Below, in pieces: positions 7,617 through 15,813 of a stretch of DNA of 32,910 nt (its first letter is position 1; each line of letters starts with the position of its first letter). Location of the stretch: the NCBI GenBank assembly GCA_003221635.1, contig QHSR01000062.1:1-32910 (forward strand), written 5' to 3'. This DNA comes from Candidatus Rokuibacteriota bacterium (GTDB taxonomy: Bacteria > Methylomirabilota > Methylomirabilia > Rokubacteriales > CSP1-6). A model generated the notes under the pieces. That model was not told the DNA's origin. It saw only the letters and a list, made by a program, of their open reading frames with translations, and did not search any database. The position numbers were made by a program, and so were the translations under genes.

Positions 7617-8543
7617 ATGCTGCCAGCTCCGGGCTTCCATCACCTCCATCTGAACTCCGTCGATCCCGACGCCGCGATCGGTTTCTACGTCCGGCAGTTC
7701 CCGACCTCCGCGAAGGCGAGCTGGGGCGGCCTGCCGGCGCTCGCCGCGCCGAACAACGTCCTGATCCTATTCAGCCGGGTCGCCGCCGCGCCCGCGACGG
7801 CGCCGCAGACCGCGATCTGGCACTTCGGCTGGCATGTCACCGACACGCGCCAGAGCCTCGAGTCGTACAAAGGCCGGCCGGACACCCGGCTCTTGCCGCT
7901 CTACACCACGGATGAAGGCGGCTCGGTGTTCATCAGCAGCGACACCTGGCCGAGCACCGGTGGCACACCCGGCCTGACGAAGGCACAAATCGCCGACGCC
8001 AAGACCAAGGGCGTTCAGCCCACCCGCACGGGCGGCTTCGGCTACATGCAAGGCCCCGACAATGCGCTCGTGGAGTACGCGGGCAACCATCCCGCCGAGC
8101 GCTTCAATCACGTGCACATGTACCAGGACGATCCGTTCTGCGCGCAGCTCTGGTATCAAAAGCACCTCAACGCCCCGGTATTCGCCGGGCGCACCAGCCT
8201 CACGCCCCTGACCGAGACCACCTGCCGGGTGCCGCGAGGACCGGATCGCAGCTGGCCGGCGCTCGAGCGGGCGGGGATGTTTCGGGCGCCATCGGCCGCG
8301 GTCGTGTTCGGGGATGTGGCGCTGCCCTGGTACATGCGGCAGGGCGAGCGGCCGCTCGTCAGCTCGCGCGGGCACGTGTACGACCACCTCGCGCTCAGCG
8401 TCGCCGATCTCGACGCCTGGGTCGCCAAGCTGCGCGCCGAGGGCGTCCCCTTCCTCGAAGAGCCCTACACGCTCGGCGCGACGCGCGCGGTGATGATCGA
8501 GGGCCCGAGCCGCGAAGCGCTGGAGCTGGTCGAGATCACATAG
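7617..8543 (+). CDS. Two-domain VOC family protein (extradiol-dioxygenase-like)
   Basis: A 308-residue protein made of two vicinal-oxygen-chelate halves. The first contains FHHLHLN (H8-H11), WHFGWHV (H69/H73) and VEYAG (E153). The second contains FNHVHMYQDDP (H165/H167), YDHLALSV (H257) and ALELVE (E303). The second half thus keeps the His-His-Glu set that binds Fe(II) or Mn(II) in type I extradiol dioxygenases. The start at 7617 is chosen for AGGAGA 7 bases upstream; the longer open frame runs into the divergent promoter. It lies opposite an operon with a decarboxylase-like amidohydrolase and an alpha/beta hydrolase, a combination typical of meta-cleavage pathways. A ring-cleavage role is inference; other VOC functions (glyoxalase, lyase) remain possible. 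Confidence 0.75.
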   Translation: MLPAPGFHHLHLNSVDPDAAIGFYVRQFPTSAKASWGGLPALAAPNNVLILFSRVAAAPATAPQTAIWHFGWHVTDTRQSLESYKGRPDTRLLPLYTTDEGGSVFISSDTWPSTGGTPGLTKAQIADAKTKGVQPTRTGGFGYMQGPDNALVEYAGNHPAERFNHVHMYQDDPFCAQLWYQKHLNAPVFAGRTSLTPLTETTCRVPRGPDRSWPALERAGMFRAPSAAVVFGDVALPWYMRQGERPLVSSRGHVYDHLALSVADLDAWVAKLRAEGVPFLEEPYTLGATRAVMIEGPSREALELVEIT

Positions 8544-8567
8544 CGCATGGAGCGCGGTGCGCTTCAC

Positions 8568-9377
8568 CTAGGTGGCGCCGCGCCGGGCGATGAAATCGAC
8601 GGTCTCCCGCGCGCACCGCTCGGCGTCGCTCGCCGCGACGTGATAGGAGTTGCCGGGGATCACCAGCAGCTCGGAATTCCGGATGGTCTCCTGCCACGCG
8701 CGCGTTTCTTCCACCGACGCGAGGCCGCTTTCGTCGGTGGTGATCACGAGCGTGGGGCAGGCGATCTTCGGCACATCGGCCCGGATGTCCGAGTAATTGA
8801 TGGTGGCGTTGAAGCCGACGAGCGTCGACAGGGGCGCCCGGCCCATGAATGTGATCCACCACTCGACCCCGGCGGCGGGGAACCGGTCGCCGAGCCGGCC
8901 CGCCATCGTGCGGCGCGCCCAGTGTTCGACTCCGCGCGTCTCGAACTCCTCGGTCAACGCGGGTATGCGCTCGGCGCCCTTCCGGAGCGGGGGCGGCGAG
9001 CCGATCACGGTCAGCGTCATCACACGCTCGGGGCGACGCGCGGCGAAGGCCCGTGCGATCACCCCACCGATCTTCGCGCCGACGAGATGGAAGCGCTGAA
9101 CACCGAGCGCGTCCATGAGGCGGGCGTAGTCGCCGACGATCACGTCGAGCGTCCACGCAAAATCGCGCGGCATCGGCGTCGACGCGCCATAGCCGCGCAT
9201 ATCCGGGCGCACGACCCGAAACCGCCGCGCCAGGAGCGGCACCCACGCATACCACGCCAGGCTGCTCTCGGCATTGCCGTGCAACAACAGAATGGTTTCC
9301 GGCTTCGTCCAGGGCTCGGTGAAGTCGTCGACCAGATAGTGCAGTTGCAGGTCGCGAGACGCTTCGAAGATCGGCAT
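8568..9377 (-). CDS. Alpha/beta hydrolase-fold protein lacking the Ser nucleophile
   Basis: This 269-residue protein has the whole alpha/beta hydrolase layout: LLLHGNAESSLAW oxyanion loop, PDMRGYGAS, nucleophile elbow, CPTLVIT strand and a C-terminal His region. The elbow reads LVGAKIGG, so the nucleophile position (residue 102) is Lys instead of Ser, Cys or Asp. D215 and H246 occupy the expected acid and base positions. ATG 9377 is preferred because GGAGGT lies 5 bases upstream. It is divergent from the GMC oxidoreductase, with 43 bp between starts, and convergent with the VOC gene. Ordinary serine hydrolysis seems excluded; a lyase, a decarboxylase or a non-enzymatic role is possible. Confidence 0.75.
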   Translation of the reverse strand: MPIFEASRDLQLHYLVDDFTEPWTKPETILLLHGNAESSLAWYAWVPLLARRFRVVRPDMRGYGASTPMPRDFAWTLDVIVGDYARLMDALGVQRFHLVGAKIGGVIARAFAARRPERVMTLTVIGSPPPLRKGAERIPALTEEFETRGVEHWARRTMAGRLGDRFPAAGVEWWITFMGRAPLSTLVGFNATINYSDIRADVPKIACPTLVITTDESGLASVEETRAWQETIRNSELLVIPGNSYHVAASDAERCARETVDFIARRGAT

Positions 9378-9420
9378 CGAGAACCTCCAGGCGTTCGTCG
9401 AGCGCAGGGTGCGACGAGAG

Positions 9421-11103
9421 ATGGCTGAGCGCAAGCACTACGATTACGTCGTCGTTGGCGCGGGTTCGGCGGGCTGTGTCCTCGCGTACCGGCTCACCGC
9501 CGATCCCTCGGTCCGCGTGCTGCTTCTGGAGGCCGGCGGGCGCGATACGCATCCCTTGATCCACATCCCGATCGGGCTCGGCAAGATCTGGGAGCACCGG
9601 ATGTTCGACTGGGGCTACGACACGGAACCCGAGCCCCGGCTGGACAATCGCCGGATCGAGGCGATGCGCGGGAAGGTGCTCGGCGGGAGCTCCTCGATCA
9701 ACGTGATGGCCTACGTGCGCGGCCATCGCGGCGACTACGACCGGTGGGCGCAACAAGGCTGCCGCGGCTGGTCGTATGCCGAGGTCCTCCCCTACTTCAA
9801 GCGCTGTGAACGCTGGGAAAAGGGCGAGGACCCCTGGCGTGGCGGCCACGGGCCGCTCTCCGTGATCGACACGCGCAATCAAGATCCTCTGTTCGACGCC
9901 TGGCTCGACGCGGCGCGAGAGGCAGACTGGCCCTACACCGAGGATTACAACGGCAAGGACCAAGAAGGCTTCGGGCGCAGTCAGTGGACGATCCGGAACG
10001 GCCGGCGCTGCAGCGCCGCCGTGGCCTTTCTGCGTCCCGCCATGCGGCGGGCCAACCTCACGGTCGAGACGAGCGCGCTCGCGACCCGCGTGCTGCTCGA
10101 AGGGACGCGAGCGACGGGCGTCGAATACGCCAGACACGGCCGTCTCCATCAGGTCTCGACCACGCGTGAGGTACTGCTGGCTGGCGGCGTCTTCAACACC
10201 CCGCAACTCCTCATGCTGTCGGGCATCGGCGCGGCTGACCATCTCCGCGAGATCGGGATCGCGCCGACGGCGAATCTGCCTGGCGTGGGCAAGAACCTCC
10301 AGGACCATCTCTCGGTCGACGTGCACCACGCGCGGCGTGGTCGCGGCCCGTTCCACGCCGAGATGCGCCTCGATCGCACGGCGGTCAACATGATACGTGC
10401 CTACGTATTCGGCACGGGTCCCGGAACGGTACTGCCGAGCCGTTTGCACGCCTTCCTCAAGACGCGGCGCGAGCTGCCGGTACCCGACATCCAGTTTCTC
10501 TTTCGGGGCGCGCCGGCGCGCGCGACTCCGTGGTTTCCGGGCGTCACGCCTCCCTACGAGGACAGCTTCGGGCTTCGGCCGGTGATGCTCCACCCCGAAA
10601 GCCGGGGCGTCGTGCGACTGCGCTCGGCGGATCCGAGCGCTCCCGTGCGCATCACGCAGAACTTCCTGGCCACCGAGCACGATGTCCGCACGATCCGCGA
10701 GGGTGTGAAGCTTGGACGCGATATCGCGCGCCGCAAAGGGCTCGACCCCTTCAGAGGCCGCGAGACCGCGCCGGGGCCGGATGCTCGCACCGACGCCGAG
10801 ATCGACGCGTTCGTGCGCCGCACCGCAATCACCGCCCACCACCCGTGCGCGACGTGCGCGATGGGGGCCGGCGAGGACGCGGTGCTCGATCCCGCGCTGC
10901 GCGTGCGGGGCGTCGAGGGGCTCCGCGTCGTGGATGCCTCGGCCATGCCCGATCTGGTCTCGGGCAACATCAACGCCTGCGTGCTGATGATCGCGGAGAA
11001 GGCGGCCGACCTGGTGCTCGGCCAGCCGCCGCTCCCGACCGTCACGAACGCGCATCCGGACTCCCAACCAGGCCGCCGAGCGCCCTTCGGTTCCCGTCCG
11101 TGA
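9421..11103 (+). CDS. GMC family FAD-dependent oxidoreductase (choline dehydrogenase-like)
   Basis: A 560-residue glucose-methanol-choline oxidoreductase. The N-terminal dinucleotide fold VVVGAGSAGCVLAYRL (about 10-25) is followed by the FAD-binding LLLEAGG. The first GMC signature region reads GKVLGGSSSINVMAYVRGH, and the second lies around GVFNTPQLLMLSGIG. The C-terminal catalytic His pair is in TAHHPCATCAMG (about 473-474), followed by SGNINAC. These enzymes oxidise primary alcohols to aldehydes. ATG 9421 is used; a GTG at 9409 is an in-frame alternative. It leads a plus-strand group with a DUF4242 protein 74 bp downstream and a carbon-nitrogen hydrolase. The extended tail after LVLGQPP is Pro/Arg rich and probably disordered. 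Substrate unknown. Confidence 0.9.
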   Translation: MAERKHYDYVVVGAGSAGCVLAYRLTADPSVRVLLLEAGGRDTHPLIHIPIGLGKIWEHRMFDWGYDTEPEPRLDNRRIEAMRGKVLGGSSSINVMAYVRGHRGDYDRWAQQGCRGWSYAEVLPYFKRCERWEKGEDPWRGGHGPLSVIDTRNQDPLFDAWLDAAREADWPYTEDYNGKDQEGFGRSQWTIRNGRRCSAAVAFLRPAMRRANLTVETSALATRVLLEGTRATGVEYARHGRLHQVSTTREVLLAGGVFNTPQLLMLSGIGAADHLREIGIAPTANLPGVGKNLQDHLSVDVHHARRGRGPFHAEMRLDRTAVNMIRAYVFGTGPGTVLPSRLHAFLKTRRELPVPDIQFLFRGAPARATPWFPGVTPPYEDSFGLRPVMLHPESRGVVRLRSADPSAPVRITQNFLATEHDVRTIREGVKLGRDIARRKGLDPFRGRETAPGPDARTDAEIDAFVRRTAITAHHPCATCAMGAGEDAVLDPALRVRGVEGLRVVDASAMPDLVSGNINACVLMIAEKAADLVLGQPPLPTVTNAHPDSQPGRRAPFGSRP

Positions 11104-11177
11104 GAGAATCGCGTGACGACAACACCGAGGGAAGAACCCCGCTGGCGAGGAACCGTAGAACCCACAAGGAGAAAGCC

Positions 11178-11450
11178 ATGCCGAAGTTCGTGATCGAGCG
11201 TGAAATTCCCGGTGCCGGCAAGCTGTCCGCTCAAGAGCTCCAGGCGATTTCTCAGAAATCGTGCGGGGTCCTCCAGAACATGGGCCCGAAGATCCAGTGG
11301 CTCCAGAGCTACGTCACCGATGACAAGATCTACTGTGTGTACATCGCGCCTGACGAGGACACCGTGCGGCGACACGCCCAGCAGGGAGGGTTCCCGGCCA
11401 ACAAGGTCGCTCGCATTCGGTCGGTGATCGACCCGACGACGGCCGAATAG
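11178..11450 (+). CDS. DUF4242 (SCO4226-like) small protein
   Basis: A 90-residue protein beginning MPKFVIEREIPGAGKLSAQE and containing QWLQSYVTDDKIYCVY and ENTRY-like APDEDTVRRHAQQGGFPAN, the pattern of the DUF4242 family. The best-studied relative, Streptomyces SCO4226, is a nickel-binding ferredoxin-fold protein, but a physiological role is not established. The start has AAGGAGAAA at a good distance. It lies between a GMC oxidoreductase and a carbon-nitrogen hydrolase on the same strand, 31 bp before the latter, so the three may share a transcript. Confidence 0.8.
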   Translation: MPKFVIEREIPGAGKLSAQELQAISQKSCGVLQNMGPKIQWLQSYVTDDKIYCVYIAPDEDTVRRHAQQGGFPANKVARIRSVIDPTTAE

Positions 11451-11481
11451 CTGACTGCAAACCCGCCCAGCGGAAGCGCGG

Positions 11482-12246
11482 ATGAAGATTACGGTGTGCG
11501 AGTTCCCCGACGAGTCTCCACGGAAGGACCCCGCGTGGACAGACTTGGTGCGCTTCCTCCGCACGAGCCCCACGGATGTAGTCGTCTTACCTGAGATGCC
11601 CTTCTGCGACTGGCGGATGTTCATGACCAAGACGATTGATCCTGCCGTGTGGCAGGCGACCTTGGCGGTCCACGACGCAGGCATCGCCCGGTTCGCGGAG
11701 CTGCAGGCGGCCATGGTCCTCTCCTCCCGCCCGGTAGACCTCCGGGGGAACCGTCTCAACCAAGCCTTTTGCTGGACGCGTGACGACGGCTATCGGGGCG
11801 CCCATGCGAAGTACCATCTTCCAGACGAACCCGACGGATGGGAAGCCACGTGGTTTACGCCGGGTGACCGCCTCTTTGCTCCGCTGGTTGTTGGACCCCT
11901 GACCGTGGGCTTTCAACTTTGCACGGAACTGTTATTCACCGAACCAGCCCGCGAGATTGGTCGGGGGGGCGCCCACCTCATTGCCGCGCCACGGGCGACG
12001 AGCGGGCACCGGCGCTGGCGCATGGCGGCGTGCATGGCGGCAGTGATGTCCGGGTGCTTCGTGGCCTCCCCGAATCGCCGGTCCTTCGAGAGTGAAATGT
12101 TCGCGGGCCGCAGCTGGCTGGTGTCCCCGGAAGGCGAGATTCTGGCCGAGACGAGTGCGGACACGCCGTTTCTGACGGTCGAGATCGACCTGGAGGAGGC
12201 GACCCGCGCAAAGTCCACGTATCCGCGGAATCTGGCGGTCCTCTGA
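11482..12246 (+). CDS. Carbon-nitrogen hydrolase (nitrilase superfamily)
   Basis: A 254-residue member of the nitrilase/amidase superfamily. The catalytic triad is visible: E38 in VVLPEMPF, K110 in AHAKYHLPDE and C147 in FQLCTELLF. The residue after the Cys region is C-T-E rather than the commoner C-Y-D. Length matches amidase and omega-amidase type members rather than the longer true nitrilases. Substrates of the family are amides, nitriles or carbamoyl compounds; nothing here fixes which. It is the last gene of the plus-strand group that starts with the GMC oxidoreductase, and it converges on the Gfo/Idh/MocA gene. Confidence 0.85.
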   Translation: MKITVCEFPDESPRKDPAWTDLVRFLRTSPTDVVVLPEMPFCDWRMFMTKTIDPAVWQATLAVHDAGIARFAELQAAMVLSSRPVDLRGNRLNQAFCWTRDDGYRGAHAKYHLPDEPDGWEATWFTPGDRLFAPLVVGPLTVGFQLCTELLFTEPAREIGRGGAHLIAAPRATSGHRRWRMAACMAAVMSGCFVASPNRRSFESEMFAGRSWLVSPEGEILAETSADTPFLTVEIDLEEATRAKSTYPRNLAVL

Positions 12247-12270
12247 AGGTATCCGCGGCCAGGCACGCCA

Positions 12271-12312
12271 AATGAACAGCACGAGGCCTGTCGTCATGCG
12301 CATGCGTTCATT
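12271..12312. terminator. Possible bidirectional terminator stem between convergent genes
   Basis: AATGAAC (12271-12277) and GTTCATT (12306-12312) form a perfect 7-bp inverted repeat with a 28-base loop between two convergent genes. There is no T run and the loop is long, so this is a weak candidate. Confidence 0.2.
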
Positions 12313-12317
12313 CATCA

Positions 12318-13307
12318 TCACGCGATCGGTTCGCGCTGCCCCGACTGCGCGGACTTGACGATCGCCTCGAGGACCGCGACGCCGTGCACCGCGTCGTCCG
12401 GCGAACATGCATACGGCGCGCGCCCTTCGATCGCGTCGGCGAATCCTTCGAGCTCGGCGCGCTCGGTGCTTGCCTGGGGGTAGTCGATCACGGTCGGTTG
12501 CGCGTTGACCATGCAGGTCGTCAGTGACCAGGTGTGCAGGTGCGGGATCGCGCCGACCGTGGCCCAGCCCTTCGAGCCGAACACCTGCATGCGCCAGCCC
12601 TCCGCCGTCGCGATGACGGTCCCGAGATACCCGCCGGCACCGTTCGTGAACCTGAACAGCATCGACGTCGTGTCGTCGAGGCCGTAGTCCAGGGTGAGCC
12701 GAGCGCTCTGCGCGAACACCGAATCGATGGGGCCGGCGAGATAGAGCATCGAATCGACGAGATGGACACCGCGTCCGGTCATGCCGCCGGCGGGCCCTTC
12801 CTCCCGTTGTTGGCGCCAGTGCTCCTGCGGGAAGCGATACACGCTCGGCCCGTTGAAGTTGCCCTCGATGTGGAGCAACCGGCCGAGCCGGCCATCCCGG
12901 AGCATGCGCCGGATCTCCTGCAGCGCCGGCTGGTACCGCCAGTTGAATCCCACCGCCAGCACGCGCCCGGCGTCCGCGCACGCCTTCGCTGCCGCTTCGG
13001 CGCTCGCCCGCGTCAGCGCGAACGGCTTGTCGGTGAAGACGTGCTTGCCGGCCCGCGCGGCCGCGATGACCTGCTCGGCGTGCTGCGTGTGCGGCGTCGC
13101 GAGCACGACCGCGTCGATGCTCGGGTCGGCGAGCGCCTTCGCGTAGTCGTTCACGAGGGCGAGACCGTGCCGCGAGGCGAAGGACGCCGCGCGCTCCGGC
13201 GTGCGCGCGACGCCCGTCGTGAAGCGGATCCGGTCGGTCTTGCCTTGCGTGCACTCCACGAGGTTCTGTCCCCAGCGCCCCGCGCCCACGATCGCGGCCC
13301 TGATCAC
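12318..13307 (-). CDS. Gfo/Idh/MocA family NAD(P)-dependent oxidoreductase
   Basis: A 329-residue sugar-dehydrogenase-type oxidoreductase. The N-terminal Rossmann motif is AAIVGAGRWGQNLV (about 4-17). The family Glu-Lys-Pro motif appears as TDKP (92-95), retaining the Lys but with Asp for Glu. VGFNWRYQPAL begins the substrate domain and GGMTGRGVHLVDSMLY carries the conserved His. The family oxidises or reduces cyclic polyols and sugars. The start is GTG at 13307, with GGGAG upstream. It is divergent from an esterase pair, with 84 bp between, which could link sugar oxidation with deacetylation. That link is inference. Confidence 0.85.
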   Translation of the reverse strand: MIRAAIVGAGRWGQNLVECTQGKTDRIRFTTGVARTPERAASFASRHGLALVNDYAKALADPSIDAVVLATPHTQHAEQVIAAARAGKHVFTDKPFALTRASAEAAAKACADAGRVLAVGFNWRYQPALQEIRRMLRDGRLGRLLHIEGNFNGPSVYRFPQEHWRQQREEGPAGGMTGRGVHLVDSMLYLAGPIDSVFAQSARLTLDYGLDDTTSMLFRFTNGAGGYLGTVIATAEGWRMQVFGSKGWATVGAIPHLHTWSLTTCMVNAQPTVIDYPQASTERAELEGFADAIEGRAPYACSPDDAVHGVAVLEAIVKSAQSGQREPIA

Positions 13308-13391
13308 GGAAGGCTCCCTTCCCTCACGCGAGATGCCTTAGCATGGCACGGTAGGCCCCTGACGTCATCGCCTCCGCCACGAGGAGAAGCC
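13308..13391. promoter_or_regulatory. Divergent intergenic region with TGACGTCA palindrome
   Basis: The 84-bp gap between the divergent oxidoreductase and esterase genes carries TGACGTCA at 13360-13367, a perfect 8-bp palindrome, 20 bases before the GAGGAG ribosome site of the esterase gene. It is a candidate operator, but an 8-bp palindrome can occur by chance. Confidence 0.25.
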
Positions 13392-14332
13392 ATGCCGAAA
13401 CCTGCATCAGCGGAGTACCGGTCCAGCGTACGCAAGCCCGACGACTTCGATGTGTTCTGGGATGATGTGCTGCGGCAGGCGTCAGCGATCCCGCTGGAGG
13501 CCGAGGTCATCCCCGACCCGCTCCGGACATCGGAAGAGATCGAGGTCTTCCAGGTGTTCTACAGCAGCATCGAGCACGTGCGCATCGCCGCCTGGTATTG
13601 CCGCCCGGCCCGGAGGATGGAACGCACACCAGCCGTCATGCTCTTGCCGGGCTATCAGATGGACCCGCCGATTCCCAAGGAGTGGGCGCGAAAGGGCTAC
13701 ATCGCGCTGTCCGTCGCACCGCGGGGCAAGCTCCGCAGCAATCGCCAGTTCAACCCCGGGTATCCCAATCTCCTCACGCACAACATCGTGGATCGGCACA
13801 CGTACGCCTACCGTGGGTTTTACGCGGACACGTGGCGCGGGATCGACTTCTTGCTGTCGCGCCCGGAGGTCGAGCCGACTCGCCTCGGGGTGACCGGGAG
13901 CAGTCAGGGCGGTGGCCTGACATCACGACCGCCGCCATGCGGCGAGAGGTGCGCGCGGCGGCGGCCGGGGCGCCGTACCTCTGCGGCTTCATGGATGCCA
14001 TCGAGCTGACCCACACCTATCCCTACGAAGAGATCAACGACTATTTGCGCCTCCATCCCGAGAGCCGCCGTGAGGTGGAGGAGACCGTCGCCTACTTCGA
14101 TGGGATCAACTTCGCCGACCGGATCGCCTGCCCGATCATCGTGAACATCGGCCTCCAAGATAACGTCTGCCCCCCGGAGACCGGCTATGCGCTGTTCAAC
14201 CGGATCGGTGCCGGGGACAAGCACTTGTATCCCTACGATGGCCATGGCCACGACGCCGGACGTTTTCGACACAGCGCCATCGTCGACCGGTTCTTTGCGC
14301 ACCATCTCCTGGGCCGAGAGGTGAGCCGATGA
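13392..14332 (+). pseudogene. Acetyl-xylan-esterase-like alpha/beta hydrolase, frameshifted
   Basis: The first frame, from ATG 13392 (GAGGAGAAG upstream), runs through VMLLPGYQMDPP and SVAPRGKLRSN to the nucleophile motif GSSQGGGL (S171, about 13901-13919). One base is then missing: from 13919 the protein continues in the next frame as DITTAAMRREVRAAAAGAPYL and on through YPYEEINDYLRLHPESR. That part includes the acid region NIGLQDNVCPPETGY and the base YDGHGHDAGR. Restoring one base gives 313 residues, exactly the length of the downstream paralogue and near the 318-325 of acetyl xylan esterases/cephalosporin C deacetylases. The stop overlaps the next start. Repaired, it would be an active-looking esterase; as it stands, translation is truncated just after the nucleophile. 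Confidence 0.75.
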
Positions 14333-15270
14333 TGGATCAGACGCCGGAAGCGTACTGGCAGGAAACGCTCGACGCTCTGGGGCGCTGTCCCGCCTGTCCC
14401 GAGATCGACGTGCTCCCGCTCAGGAGCACGGCGTTTGCCACCCTGTACGGCGTCAGGCTCACCAGTCTCGGCCCCTATCGCCTGTTCGCCTATCTGAGCA
14501 TTCCGACCGGCACGGGGCCGTTTCCCGCGATCTACTATCCACCCAAATACCAGAGCGTCCTGGAGATCATCCCGCAGGGGACCGCGAACCTGATACGCAG
14601 CCGGTACATCACGTTTTCGCTCGCGGGGCGCGGGCAACGTAACGCCGACACGCCTTACGCCGCGATGTTTCCCGGTCTGCTCACCGAGGGCATCGACCGG
14701 GCCGCGTCGTATATCTTCCGAGGCATCGTCGCGGACAGCGTCAGGGGTCTGCAGTTCCTGCTGACCCGGCGCGAGCTGGACGCCGCGCGATTGGTCGTGA
14801 TGGGAAACGACCTGGCCTTCATCACAGCTGCGCTGACGTCAGGGGCAACGCATGTCGTCGCCGCGGCCGCGCTGTTCTACCGGACCGCTGAGCTGGCCCC
14901 CAGGACCCAGGCGTATCCGCTGGAAGAGATCAACGATTACCTTCGTCTATTCCCGGCGCGTGCCGAGGCCGTGCGCCGTACTCTGGCCTACTACGACTTG
15001 CGCACCTTTGCGCCCCGCATCACCGCCACCACGCTCCTGATGGCCGGCGCCCCTGGCACCCTGCTCGATGCGCTCGCGTTGCGGCCACTGGTGACGGCGC
15101 TGCAAGGACTGGTGACGGTCCACGACTCCGAGCAATCCCTCTACAAGGACGGTCTCTACACAGAGCAGTGGATGGCCGCACCGTGTGGCATCACGGATGT
15201 CCAGTCCATTCTTCCGGAGCACTGGCGGGAATCGCGCGACAGGGCGGGCCATCTTCAGCCGTCGGCCTGA
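14329..15270 (+). CDS. Acetyl-xylan-esterase-like protein with degenerate active site
   Basis: A 313-residue paralogue of the preceding esterase, starting within its stop codon (ATGATGG). Shared blocks include YPLEEINDYLRLFP against YPYEEINDYLRLHP, and TLAYYDLRTFAPRI against TVAYFDGINFADRI. The nucleophile elbow, however, reads VVMGNDLAFITAA, so the GxSxG serine is replaced by Asp/Asn. The C-terminal His motif is also not preserved (VHDSEQSLYKDG in place of YDGHGHDAGR), and the acid loop is AGAPGTLLDAL. It is therefore probably not an esterase by the normal mechanism. Coupled translation and equal length suggest a subunit or partner of the active copy. It could instead be a duplicate drifting to a new function. 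Confidence 0.7.
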   Translation: MMDQTPEAYWQETLDALGRCPACPEIDVLPLRSTAFATLYGVRLTSLGPYRLFAYLSIPTGTGPFPAIYYPPKYQSVLEIIPQGTANLIRSRYITFSLAGRGQRNADTPYAAMFPGLLTEGIDRAASYIFRGIVADSVRGLQFLLTRRELDAARLVVMGNDLAFITAALTSGATHVVAAAALFYRTAELAPRTQAYPLEEINDYLRLFPARAEAVRRTLAYYDLRTFAPRITATTLLMAGAPGTLLDALALRPLVTALQGLVTVHDSEQSLYKDGLYTEQWMAAPCGITDVQSILPEHWRESRDRAGHLQPSA

Positions 15271-15813
15271 TGGTCGCAGACGGCCGCAGAATTTTCGGCT
15301 GCTAATCTTCTGATCGGCCCAGGGTTCGTTGGCCACGAATCATCAGGTCGGGGAGACCGCGCAGCACCCCCGCGGATCGTGGTACGCGCTCACCCGCGCA
15401 TCGCCCGCCAGGGCCTCTCCGTCGTTGCGCTTCGGTCTCACGACGCCATAGATCTTCCCACGATGAGATCGACTTCGTACTCGTCCATCTGGAATGCACA
15501 CCGCGACCGCCGTCGACCCAGCGCCTCGATTCGAATCAGATGTCTCCGAATCGGGACCGCCCTTCGGTGGCCACGAACTCCATTCTTCTCCCTCCCATCA
15601 CGCCCTTCTCAATCGTGAGAAACCACTTGCCCAGGAATGCACCAATCTCGGCTCCGCCCACTGCGGCCTTTGCGCGACGCACGGCGTGTCACTTTTCCTT
15701 CCCTGGTGTCAGCCTGGTACGCGGTCAGGCCTCGCGAGTTCCGTCTCGCACGCCAACACGCTGATTTCGCACGTGGCGCGACTGGCACTCGAAGTGCAGT
15801 ACAGCGCCGGTCG
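15271..15813. other. 543-bp stretch without a convincing intact gene; possible decayed minus-strand coding
   Basis: The plus strand is open from 15637 into the next gene, but residues encoded before 15814 look like noise. On the minus strand short protein-like pieces appear in successive frames: a GTG-started 48-codon frame at 15536-15682 (with KAAVGGAEIGAFLGKWF), then a piece containing FQMDEYEVDLIVGRS (around 15430-15500), then IYGVVRPKRNDGEALAGDA nearby. Frame-to-frame hopping of plausible peptide suggests a gene eroded by indels. I recognise no family. No strong terminator is seen after 15270. Confidence 0.3.

Noticed and set aside
8536-11067. 843-codon minus-strand open frame
   Set aside because: It is antisense to the GMC oxidoreductase and reads across part of the alpha/beta hydrolase in another frame; no motifs and Arg-rich.
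11932-13254. 440-codon minus-strand frame spanning the carbon-nitrogen hydrolase and Gfo/Idh/MocA genes
   Set aside because: It overlaps two recognised genes in other frames and has no family features.
13360-13367. TGACGTCA as a confident operator
   Set aside because: Listed only at low confidence because an 8-bp palindrome without further symmetry may be chance.
15637-15813. Upstream extension of the GH-GT2 fusion reading frame
   Set aside because: The extra 59 residues are compositionally random and cross a stretch with better minus-strand coding signs; ATG 15814 gives a sensible start.
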